This document shows, in pieces, positions 43,902-54,552 of a stretch of DNA of 64,000 nucleotides (the first letter of the stretch is position 1; every line of letters starts with the position of its first letter). Both the position numbers and the translations under genes were made by a program. This stretch comes from Selaginella moellendorffii (Eukaryota; Streptophyta; Lycopodiopsida; Selaginellales; Selaginellaceae). The stretch is taken from positions 310,001 to 374,000 of the forward strand of contig NW_003314388.1 of the NCBI RefSeq assembly GCF_000143415.4, given 5' to 3'. A model generated the notes under the pieces. It made no database searches. It was given only the letters and a program-made list of their open reading frames with translations, and had not been told where the DNA came from.

Positions 43902-44029
43902 TGTTGTATTATGAAACGGTGTTTTGTTATATTATGACGGTTGATACATGGTTAAATGTATGGGTTTATCGTGACGATCCGTGGCGGCGTCTGGATCGCT
44001 CACGGGGCTGTGTGCTGACGTGGTCCACA
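43902..44029. mobile_element. 128-bp insertion with 5-bp target duplication
   Basis: Absent from copy 1 (near 22870). It begins TGTTGTATTATG, ends GTGGTCCACA, and is flanked by GAGTG at 43897-43901 and 44030-44034. TG...CA ends with a 5-bp duplication are the marks of an LTR, so it is probably a very short solo LTR. Confidence 0.75.
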
Positions 44030-44240
44030 GAGTGTTAAAAAATTCGATGTGTCTTGAAGAATTCACGCGAGCCGCGTCTAGAAAGTCTCAAGATCCAGCA
44101 GACTAGCGAGGCAGGATCGTCGAACTTGCTTTTGTCGTCAAGCCGTTTTTACCAAGACTTCAGAAAAAAAAATTATCGTCCGCCCCACGGGGATGTGCAT
44201 CCACGTTGCCCTGCTAAAAACATTCAAAATCAGCAGATAG

Positions 44241-44541
44241 TTCAGATGCAACTGTACTCTCAAGGGAAATCCACGTCCTTTAGAGCCAAGAGAAGCTCAA
44301 AGAGAGGAACAAGAAGTACTCTTCCATGTCCACTTACACTCGCTACTTCGTGCCTAGGCAGTAAAAACACACAGAACTAGAGATTGTTTCACAGCCAGCA
44401 ATTTTCGTCACCATGGAGGATGAATGCAGAGAACACATCCGACCTGTAGATCGGGAGAAAGGCTGTCGAAAATAGCAGTGACGACTTGCAAGGACTCCAG
44501 AACCTCGCACTTTGTGGACGTGAGATGTGCCTCAAATGATG
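44241..44541 (-). pseudogene. Truncated copy of the 169-residue gene
   Basis: Contains the equivalent of exon 6 and most of exon 5 of the gene at 23120-23889. At 44541 it jumps to sequence equal to about 24245 in copy 1, so exons 1-4 were deleted. The remaining codons differ little from copy 1. Confidence 0.85.
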
Positions 44542-44669
44542 GCATGACCAGTGCTGTGTGATATGGTGTGTTATTTGTAAACTGGTGGTGCTGTGTGATA
44601 TGGTAAAAAGGTCTATACTACACAATATTGCATCTGCCATGTGGTTATATTTCATTGACCTGCCATAAT

Positions 44670-46278
44670 TATGTTGCTCAAGAATGGTCACATGCCTATC
44701 ATAGTATGGCCAATGACACATATTGAGTTTGTTGTTGGGCTAAAAAAAATGGCAAAACCTCTAAAATCTAGGAAATTTTGGAATTTTTACAATCAAATGC
44801 TTACTCTTAACAAGAAATTACACCTTTCTTAGAGGAAATCTAAGAGGTTAATAAAATTTAGTGGACAAGTCTTTACACCTAACTTAGTGGTAGTATTGGC
44901 AAGTATGATTGTAAAATGAGAGGGATTTAGTAGGGATCAAAAAAGGGATATTAAGGGATGTCATTCCTTTATATATTAAAGCATTTTAAAGATGCTAAAG
45001 TGTAGTTATAAGATGACTATTCATAGATAGATAATCAAATACAAGACCATAGTATTGGTGGAATTGGACCAATAAGAATGAATATTGCTTTAGTGTAAAA
45101 GGTTGATATGTCAATGATATTTATAAGTGTTTAAAATAAGATTAGACATATAGAACACATACACCAAGTTCACCACTAATGTCTAGCAAGTACCTCAAAT
45201 TAATTTAGGATATATTGAGGTGGTGAGTGGAACTCTTCCAAGTGGTCATAGTTAAGTAAAATGAAAAATTTAATTTCTTAAAAAATTTAGTTGTTTTAAT
45301 GGTAACATCTGAAAGATGATAGAGCAAGATGAAGAATATAATCATAAATGCTCAATACAATTTCAATTTTAAGGGTAAAAATATACTTTATTCAAAAGGA
45401 TATATTATAGTCTAAGTAGCTACTAATAAATAAAAATTTATATGTAATGCTTTCTCCCTTTCAGCCAATTGGAAAAAGAGGCAATTATTTAATAAAAGAG
45501 GTTTAATAGTTATTTTATCCCCATTTATCACCAAAAGTTCTAAGAATGTATGATGATAGTATCTAAATCTCATCTCATGATCATATGCATTACATATATT
45601 ATACACGCTTGGATGATATACAATTACATCTCACCATTTCTGATGTTGATGAAGGAGCCTATGAAGAAATTGATAATCACCATATTAGGCTAGCACTAAA
45701 AACCCCTAAAAAAATACTGTATGAATAAAATATATTAATATATAATATTTACTACTTTTTAATATAGTTCATGAAATGTAATATAGTTTATTATTTGTTA
45801 TAACAGTTATGATAAAATTTTTATTCTCTATAGAGTCTATAAGGTAGTTTTCTAGAAACAAGTTTAGAAAAACTGATATAAAAAAATATCTTTTCAAACT
45901 TTATTACATTAATATTTTATGCTGAATAAAGAATATTTTTAATTATATAAATTTAAAATTTAGCACTTATAAGTTTTATAAATAATTAATTTGGAAAAGG
46001 TATAAAGAGCTCCAAGTGTTTTATATATCTAAATCTTCTATTTCAATTTTAAGAGATTTTGAAAATTTGATAGATTATTCTTCATAAATGATTCTAGCTT
46101 ACCATTGTTGAGGTTTTAAATCTATATGAGAAAGAGTAATATATGTTCTAAAATCCCAAAATTTAATAGGTATTGATTTCATATTTCATATATAAGTGAC
46201 ACTTAAACTAAAACTTAAGCTTACATTTTCTCTTATAGGATTTGTTTCTCTTATAATTTGTTGTTTGTTGTTTAAACT
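44670..46278. repeat. Dispersed AT-rich repeat, copy B (tail of duplication copy 2)
   Basis: Aligns with 32096-34163 along its length with many indels. No gene. Between it and the LTR element at 46426 lies the start of repeat copy C (46311-46425). Confidence 0.75.
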
Positions 46279-46425
46279 CAAAGTCTCTTTATATATATAG
46301 ACTTTGAGGGGGGCTGTAGAGGGTTCAAAAGTATAGTAGGGAGAATGTGAGGGTTGGACCCTAGTGGAGTTAGTTTGGCTAAGAAAGGCTAGTTTGGCCC
46401 ACTCAGGTGTTAGGTGATGAGATAT

Positions 46426-47568
46426 TGTCGCGCATGTGACTTTGGGTATCGAAAGTTACCTGTCGACCAGTCCTTATGGACACTCTTACCTTACTGCCAG
46501 GATGGCAGGAGATCGGTATTGCTGGTTCCCTTTATCAGCCCCTCTTGTTCAAGTGTTAGTTTACTGGGCTTAGCATCTGTACTTAGCCAGATGGACATAA
46601 GGTAGGAACTCCTATGTGTTTCTAGCTGAGCATACTCGACCTGGCTCTTAGTTGTCTTTTGCTCTGTCTTGCACTGGCTTGACAAGAACCCTCGCATATT
46701 GAGATTGGTCCCTCAATATCGCCGAATGATAGCTTACTGTGTCTGCCAAACACCCTCGCTATCATGCCCTTTGTGTTGGTCTCATTTCGGTCCCAAATAC
46801 TATTTATGGAAAGTGTCTAGATTTGCTCATTTGGCATATCTACGGAATGTAGAGATCGTCCTGAACACAATGGTGTTCATCTCGTGTCCAAATTCGCAAT
46901 TTAGGGACACTCCATATTTAGTAAGTTTTGAGCTTGTCCCAGAGACTAACTCCTGATACTAAGGGAGGCTTGGGGTGAAAGCCTAAAGCATGTGTTCCTC
47001 AAGGGGGGGGGGGGGCTGTGGGGGGTTCTAAATGTATAGTAGGGATAGTGGGTAGGTCGGGCATGGCCGACCAACCTGAGGCATAGTCTAGCTCCCGCTT
47101 GTGTGCCTGTCCTTGTTCTGCGTCCGGCTTGGGTCTAAGCCCAAGTTCCATTCCATGCTAGCTGGTGGAGTACCCATATCCTCACGTTAGGCCACCGGTA
47201 TGCCGAAATAGCACCAGACTCCGTTTGGCTCCGTTTTGCGTGCTGGTCCTGGCATTGGGATGCTGGTTGCTCTAGGACTATTCCAAGTCACTCCGGGCCC
47301 CTGTCCCTTCGCTCCTTCGGCTGTACGCTCGGGAGTTGCTCCGTGGTTCGGTTCCGTCACTCCTTGGCTCCATGCTTGGGAGTTTGGCACCGTTCCTTCG
47401 TTCAGTGGCCAAGGCCCTGAACCTCGGGTTCCACACCACGGTCCTTTAGACACATGGCATGTGACATGTGGCATCTGTCATGTGGCACAAAGGGTTTAGG
47501 TTCCGCTTCGTGGTGTTATCCTATGGTAAATCACCATAGGATAAAGGGTAAAAACCACGTGCGCTACA
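46426..47568 (+). repeat. 5' LTR of the non-coding element
   Basis: 1143 bases. Contains a G tract (about 47002-47015) and a perfect 12-bp hairpin close to its 3' end (47516-47544). Confidence 0.93.
47516..47544. repeat. Hairpin in the 5' LTR
   Basis: TTATCCTATGGT and ACCATAGGATAA are exact inverse complements around the loop AAATC, 25 bases before the LTR end. The same structure is at 53665-53693 in the 3' LTR. Confidence 0.85.
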
Positions 47569-47570
47569 TT

Positions 47571-47582
47571 TGGTATCAGAGG
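47571..47582 (+). other. Primer binding site (initiator tRNA-Met type)
   Basis: TGGTATCAGAGG starts two bases after the 5' LTR and matches the 3' end complement of plant initiator tRNA-Met at all but the last base. Confidence 0.88.
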
Positions 47583-50500
47583 ATGAGTCTCAGCGAGTAC
47601 TATTCAATGAGATTGGGCAACTAGTCTCGTTGCATACGCAGAGATGAAAATGATGATCCGAGTGGGTACACGTTTTGGTGCAAAGACTTCGCAATCGTTC
47701 CTTGGGTATGGATTTGGTTGCCTTCTTGTACCGTAATTATGTGAGCTTGCTCTTGGGCTCATAAGATGGATTTGAGTTGTTCCAGTAGCACGAGTTTGCG
47801 CTTGGGCTCGTGAGTGAGGCACATTAGCAACTCAAGGTTGCACTTTGAGTTGGCAGGATTAATGTTAGCCTATTGGTGGTTCCATGAGTGGTTCCAGTGG
47901 TTCCATGAGTTATTCCTTGTACCATGGGTGAAAGCAAACCTACTTGGGTTTGCTATGAGTGGCAAATAGGCTGGTCCGTAGTTGTTTAGTGCGGCACTAG
48001 TGGATCCTTCCTAGGCATGATTATAAGTGGATCAATCAAGACTATAGGGATTAGTCTATTGGTTCAAGTAGTCATGGCCGTGCTCTCTCATAAACTTTTC
48101 TTCGATTGAACTGAAGGCAGTGTGAAAGCAAGCTTGAGGTTTGGTCAAAGATGAGACCGAAAAGAGAGTCATCGGGGACAGAAGGATCAAATACATAAAT
48201 CATTTTCTCTTCTTGGAGAGATGATTTGCAACGAGGTGTTAACTCATTGCTTGTGTTCACATCATGCAATCAAGAGTCCCTATCTTGATGCATGTTGAAG
48301 ATGGTGGTCTTACAATGGTGAGTTGTGGGATGGATAGCGGTGAAGCGCTAAACCATTTTGTTTAAGCTTGCTATTGGAAGACTTGGGTTGCAATGCTCGA
48401 TTCTTTTCTAGGGAACCTTGCTATTGCTCTTTGAATAGCTTGGTGTTGGATTAGTTTTGAGATTGGTTGGATAGAGAGTGGCATGTGCTTGTCCGTGTTG
48501 TGAACAAAAGTTAGCAATGTTGGGTGTTGTAAATCTTTATTGGTGGAGTGTGGCATTTATGTTGCATTTTGTCGAATTGAGTTGGCACTTGATACTCACA
48601 TAAACCTTTGAAGTAATGACATTGGCATTTCTCGTGGTGTTGCTCAATCGATGATCAAGTCATTGTGATTTCTATATCATATCCATGTGATAATGAGCAA
48701 TGTGTTTACGAAGTTGCTTGGTTAAATGATGATCAACCCCAAAGTGGTTGATGGAGAAGCTAGTCTACTTGCACGAAGTAGCATTGTAGTAGCTTTGACT
48801 GAATTCTCGGAGATGGTCCATTATGCTAAACTTAAGTTGGTACCTTGTTTCCTTGAGTTTGCCCATTAGGTGTTGGAAAAGGGTTATAGCATTCACTTGC
48901 TATGACTTGTCGGTTGATCCGTTAGCATTTGGAGTAGATTGTTGGATGGAGAAGATGTATAGTTGGGACATTGACATCACTAACACTTGTGTTAGTGGAA
49001 GTGGCATTGTTATTTCAAGTGATGAGGAATTTTCCTTGGACCTTGATTTTCCGTGTCATTTTTCTTGTTAGTGTTTCGGCTTCACATTAGATCTTGAAGG
49101 TGATTGAAGAAGAATGTTAGTGTAATGTGGATATCCAAAGATGTGGTCTTCGTGATCAAGCCTTGGATGTTCATTTTGCACTTTGCGAATGTCAGTGTTG
49201 GATGTCGGTTATATGGGCAAAGATGTTCGATGCTTAAACATGTTGTTCGATCATGAGAATTTGTGTTGAGGTGAGCCTATATGAAGTTGTTGGTAGAAGG
49301 AAGTTGGTTGAGTCTTGAAAGTTTGCAATCCTGGACTGAGAGTCATTCTTTCTCTAGGATGGGAAATTTTCCACAAATTTTCTTAGACTTTTCCAATGGC
49401 TGATCTATTGATCATTTTGTCCGAAAACCATTCCGTTTTCGAAGGCCAGTACAAACTAGTGAAGGGGTTGGAGTTGACTTCGGTTAACTTAGACCTTGGT
49501 AGGTAGTTTGTATGATTTAACCCGAAAAGGATGCTGACTTTTGGGGCTAAGGCAATTGAGTTGGATAGAGTCTAGAGTTGGTGTAGAAAAGTGGCCGTTA
49601 CACTTTTCTAAGAAGGGTGACTCTTGTGCCTTTCTTTTGTAGCATTATGCTCGGTGACAGGTTGCACCTTGCATTTTGTTAAGATTCTATGAGAGTAGTG
49701 AGCTTTCACTGATCTTGACTTGGTCTTGGTGGCCCTGCGCCTTGGCTAAGGATGGTGATGTCCAACTTAGTTGTTTGAGGTTGAGATGTTGGTACCCATA
49801 CTATAGCTTTGTCTATGAGGAGGTTGTGTACCGATATGAGTCCATCTTATGGTCTTCACTTTAGTTTTGACTGAGTGTTGATTGTATAGCTAGCCTCTTC
49901 AAAGGCATGCTCAGAGCTAGTGGCTAAATGTTTTAGTGAGCTTATTGCGGTTGAGTTGGATTTGAGTGGTCATTTAGTTTGTGCTTGTCTATGAACTTTT
50001 ATCTCGTACATGGGGTATCACGTTCATATTGGGCAAGTATATAACTTGATGACAAGAGTTGGTGTTTGGGTCTTGTGAAGGGAAGTTGAGGAGTGATTGT
50101 TAGTTTCTTTGCGACTAGTGATTACTTGTAGACTTCGTCAAGGACTTTTGACACTTGCTTTGCTCGATGATGATTTAGCGGTGATGGGCTTGCTTTACCA
50201 GATGGTGTTGCGGAGGATCGTGTCATTAGGCTGCATGGGTTTTTCCATGTTGGCATATCAATTCCTTTGTCGATATCATTTGGTTACGTTTGGTCTATAG
50301 TGTTGGATTTCATTGAGTCTTGGATGTGGTGATTCACTCCTTGATGATGTGTTATCTGTCACTGAGTTTTGCTAAAGGATTGGTCTCGGATACTAAGTAT
50401 AGTATCTTCGACTTTGGTTAGCTTGGTTGCTAGAAAGCTCCAAGTGGTGATTCACTCTTGCTTTCTTCTAGCTTTGTCCTGGTGTTGATGGCATTGAAGT

Positions 50501-52558
50501 GATGCCTTGTCATTGATATTGTTGATATTGAGACTTGAGTGAAATGAAATGTCTTTCCTTAGGATTGATATTGAGTTTCATTAGTCTTGATGAAAAGTGT
50601 TGATGATTTGGCTTTAGCTTTGTGTTGTTGGCATTCATGCATTTGCTAGTTAGCAACTGTGTTAACGTTCAAATAAACTGAGTGGCAAGTTGAGTTAGTT
50701 ATGTTCTCGATGAGTTTGTTTAGTAAGGGTTGAGCTTTAAGCTTGTCCTTGAAAAGTGATTCAGTCGTGGACTATGCTAACTCTACAAGCGAAAGAGTTA
50801 GTGATCAATATTGGAAAGTTTGAATCCTTATTGGGTTTGAATTAAAATATAATGATCATTGATAATTCCCCTTGTGCTTGTTACGATGTGAGCTATGTCT
50901 TGCTATAGATGGATTCATGGAGGATCGATTAGATGATCACTTGTTGAGCATAACTTCATTATGCTTGGCTTTTGGATTGATGCAGACATGCTCTTCATTA
51001 GCTTTCACATTATGAAGTTTAGCTTATGGATGTATTGAAGGGGATATTGTGGTTCTACCATGATTTCTTCTTTAACATTGAAGTTAGTTCGTGCGAGACT
51101 TGTGATCATTGTTAGACAAGACTTGGCTATAGGCTTCTTTGAACTTTTGGTCATTTGAGTTTATTATGCTCATTGTTCCATTTGTTAGAAGTTGTTGGGG
51201 GGGAAGGCATTTTTGGCTCTTTAGCTTCGATGTACAAGTTAGTATTTGCATTTAGCAATCATTGGTGATGATTGACTATCATCTAGGATAATTGATTATC
51301 CTTGTACGAGGTTTTGCTTGATTATCGTTGATCTAGATTGATTTGCTATTCTTCGGGATGGTGGATTCCTTCCAAGACGATGATTCTGCATATCTCTTAT
51401 TGATGGGATGATTAATGATCTTTCATGATGGTTAGTTGTTATTTTTGATAGCTTATGGCTTTTTGCAATACCACAAGTTGTTTGTGGTTTGCTCTGGATT
51501 GGTCTCTTGGGTTTGAGATATTAGTAGAATGTTGCTGACACTTGCTTAGGCAACTTGAATTCCTTAGTGTTGTTTGCTGGGATCTATTCAGATTGGCTTT
51601 TGTGATTGTTGGCAGGCATGAGTGTTTGTTGGTCTTACCACATTCATTCTCTTCTGTTGATTGTTGCTCGAGTTAGTTTTGATAGATTTGGATGTTATTT
51701 CCTTTGGGTGATACATTTGCGAGCATTGTGCTTGTTAGTCAATGATACTTTGTGTTCTTTGAGTTCTCTCTAGTAAGTTGTTGGTTTACTGTCTACTATC
51801 TTCGGTAGTTAAGTTTCATCATTGAGTTTCCTTGATGATATACTAGCTATTGAATGTTGTTGGATGGTGATTCCTATGTTTACCAATTATAGTGATCTTG
51901 GTGGTTCCTATCTACAATACTACTGGTTTATCGGATGATAACTTACTTAGAATACTTTTGTGTTCTACTCTAAGATATAATCACTAGTAATTAAGCTTCT
52001 CAGATATCATTGTCTCTGACTTTGATATTGTCCATCTATTGATCTTTGAGTTTGGGCCAGTCTAGGCAGACTGGCTTTGGCACTTCGTGTGCATGTTGAA
52101 GTCTCTAGTCATGGGGTAGCTACTGTCGACTGGTCACATAACCCGCCTCTCTGTCGATGTTCTTTATTCCGTTAAAAGGGCGTGACCGTGTAAACAACTC
52201 TAACTGCCTGTTTACAGTAGTCTATCTAAACCTTACCGACGGGTTTGGTTTCTTTGCTTAGGAGGGTTGGGGCCTCTGGCTTCTCTCTCTATGTCTCTGC
52301 GGGCAGGGGCATATCACACTTTTGTAAGCTGGGTGACTCTCAGAGCAGCAAGGGTGGCTGACTCCGTTGGTCATTTCTTTGTTGGCGACGGCCGAAAGGT
52401 GTCTGAGTTGGTAGCGCATCCGCGTTAGACAAAGAGGTCGTTCCATAACTCATTTAAGTCGGTGTGTTTCCCACATAGTGTGCTTTCCGTTAACTTTCGG
52501 AGTTGTTTCCTTGACGGTTTGCTAGACTCGGGTATGCATCGACGAGGATGTCGATCTT
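47583..52558 (+). other. Interior of the non-coding LTR element
   Basis: About 5 kb of T/G-rich sequence with frequent stops in all frames and no recognisable retroviral domain. Many short words recur (TTGGTT, GTTGATG, CTTGAG), giving a low-complexity feel. A short stretch near 52390-52440 looks vaguely tRNA-like but does not fold into a full cloverleaf. Confidence 0.6.
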
Positions 52559-52574
52559 CCTTAGGGGGGGAGAG
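52559..52574 (+). other. Polypurine tract
   Basis: TTAGGGGGGGGAGAG lies directly before the 3' LTR, where plus-strand synthesis is primed in LTR elements. Confidence 0.85.
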
Positions 52575-53717
52575 TGTCACGCATGTGACTTCGGGTATCG
52601 AAAGTTATCTGTCGACCAGTCCTTACGGACACTCTTACCTTACTGCCACGATGGCAGGAGATTAGTATTGCTGGTTCCCTTTATCAGCCCCTCTTGTTCA
52701 AGTGTTAGTTTACTGGGCTTAGCATCTATACTTAGCCAGATGGACATAAGGTAGGAACTCCTATGTGTTTCTAGCTGAGCATACTCGGCCTGGCTCTTAG
52801 TTGTCTTTTGCTCTGTCTTGCACTGGCTTGACAAGAACCCTCGCATATTGAGATTGGTCCCTCAATATCGCCGAATGATAGCTTACCGTGTCTGCCAAAC
52901 ACCCTCGCTATCATGCCCTTTGTGTTGGTCTCATTTCGGTCCCAAATGCTATTTATGGAAAGTGTCCAGATTTGCTCATTTGGCATATCTACGGAATGTA
53001 GAGATCGTCCTGAACACAATGGTGTTCGTCCCGTGTCCAAATTCGCAATCTAGGGACATTCCATATTTAGTAAGTTTCGAGCTTGTCCCAGAGACTAACT
53101 CCTGATACTAAGGGAGGTTTGGGGTGAAAGCCCAAAGCGTGTGTTCCTCAAGGGGGGGGGGGGGCTGTGGGGGGTTCCAAATGTATAGTAGGGATAGTGG
53201 GTAGGTCGGGTATGGCCGACCAACCTGAGGCATAGTCTAGCTCCCGCTTGCGTGCTTGTCCTTGTTCTGCGTTCGGCTTGGGTCTAAGCCCAAGTTCCAT
53301 TCCATGCTAGCTGGTGGAGTACCCATATCCTCACGTTAGGCCACCAGTATGCCGAAATAGCGCCAGACTCCGTTTGGCTCCGTTTTGCGTGCTGGTCCTG
53401 GCATTGGGATGCTGGTTGCTCTAGGACTATTCCAAGTCGCTCCAGGCCCCTGTCCCTTCGCTCCTTGGGCTGTACGCTCGGGAGTTGCTCTGTGGTTCGG
53501 TTCCGTCACTCCTTAGCTCCATGCTTGGGAGTTTGGCACCGTTCCTTCGTTCAGTGGCCAAGGCCTTGAACCTCGGGTTTCACACCACGGTCCTTTGGAC
53601 ACGTGGCATGTGACATGTGGCATCTGTCATGTGGCACAAAGGGTTTAGGTTCCGCTTTGTGGTGTTATCCTATGGTAAATCACCATAGGATAAAGGGTAA
53701 AAACCACGTGCGCTACA
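52575..53717 (+). repeat. 3' LTR of the non-coding element
   Basis: 1143 bases, the same length as the 5' LTR, with offset 6149. Differences are mainly transitions. Confidence 0.93.
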
Positions 53718-53722
53718 GATAT

Positions 53723-54552
53723 CCACTAGGAAGTCCAAAACTATAGTGAATACAGACAAACAAATGAGATAGCTTGGTAAAGTGTTCAAAAGCCGACTTT
53801 AGTTCCCCCGGGAGATCGAATGGTCGATACTCCTAATCCAAGCATGGGTGGCACTACCTACTTGGATATTTAGCGTGGTTTAATGGAACTTTGCTCTAAG
53901 CCCATGGCTAAAGCACCCAAAGGCAGAAGGTGGGGAGAGTACCTATGAGGTTATATAAGGCCATGATGTTCCAAAATGTTGTTCCAAAGTCCTAGACAAT
54001 GGAAAGGAAGAGGAGTAATCCTCTAGTGTAGTGACTAAAAATACAGTCTCATGGTGAGAAAGTCTCAAAGGACAATGGGATTTAATGGTTGGGCATATGA
54101 GCTTTGATCTAGTGGCAGTGTTGGCAAACATGACTATAGACAGAAAGGGACGTGGTGGGGACTGAAAAAGGGATATTGAGGAAGGCTATTCTTCATGTCT
54201 GTAGGCATCCTAAGGATGCTAAGGATTGGATCTGGAAGGACCACTCATGGATGGATGACCCAGTCCTAGAAAGACAAAACTGAGATGCAAAAAATATTGG
54301 ACCACCAGTGTGGCAAAGGTGAATGGGCATGGCTTTAGTGTAACAGGTTGATATATTAGTGGTACCTTTGGGTGTCGGTCATGGGATTAGACACATGAAG
54401 CACTTGAACCAAGTGCAAAAGTTGAGTGGCAGGGATGACATTTTTAGGGCTAGCAAGCCCCATGGACTTATGGAAGTTGTGGATGAGACTCCTCCAAGTG
54501 GTCAGAGATATGGTTAAATGATTAAAGTAGAATGGAAAAATTGTCACTTACA
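53723..54552 (+). repeat. Dispersed repeat, copy C (right part)
   Basis: Together with 46311-46425 it makes a repeat of about 0.95 kb that the LTR element split. Shared with copy D (inverted, 60995-61925): GAAGTCCAAA, GTGAATACAGAC, AGATCGAATGGT, GGTGGCACTACCT, GGGATATTGAGG, ATTAAAGTAGAATGG. It begins near TGAGGGG and ends CACTTACA, so it could be a long LTR. No protein recognised. Confidence 0.8.

Larger units (their letters stand above)
34308..46278. repeat. Tandem segmental duplication, copy 2
   Basis: Aligns with copy 1 (18107-34163) in the same order and orientation. Differences: a retroelement block at 34607-39974, loss of CBS exon 1, a 40-bp deletion in GRDP exon 2, a 128-bp insertion at 43902-44029, and a deletion of about 840 bases that removes the 5' half of the 169-residue gene. 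Every gene in this copy is broken. Confidence 0.85.
46426..53717 (+). mobile_element. Complete LTR retrotransposon without coding capacity (LARD-like)
   Basis: Two 1143-bp LTRs (46426-47568 and 52575-53717), starting TGTC and ending CTACA, flank a 5006-bp interior. The 5-bp target duplication GATAT is exact on both sides (46421-46425 and 53718-53722). TGGTATCAGAGG follows the left LTR (initiator tRNA-Met primer site), and a G-rich purine tract precedes the right LTR. In the first ~330 bases the LTRs differ at about ten positions. The interior has no frame over about 80 codons on either strand and no gag or pol motif, which suits a large non-autonomous element that moves with another element's enzymes. 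Confidence 0.93.

Noticed and set aside
47187-47499. Frames of 87-95 codons on both strands in the LTR
   Set aside because: Recurring in a non-coding LTR, GC-rich by composition, no domain; both strands are open at once.
52390-52440. tRNA-like stretch (GAGTTGGTAGCGC...) in the LTR element interior
   Set aside because: A D-arm-like start is visible but I could not pair an acceptor stem or T arm with it.
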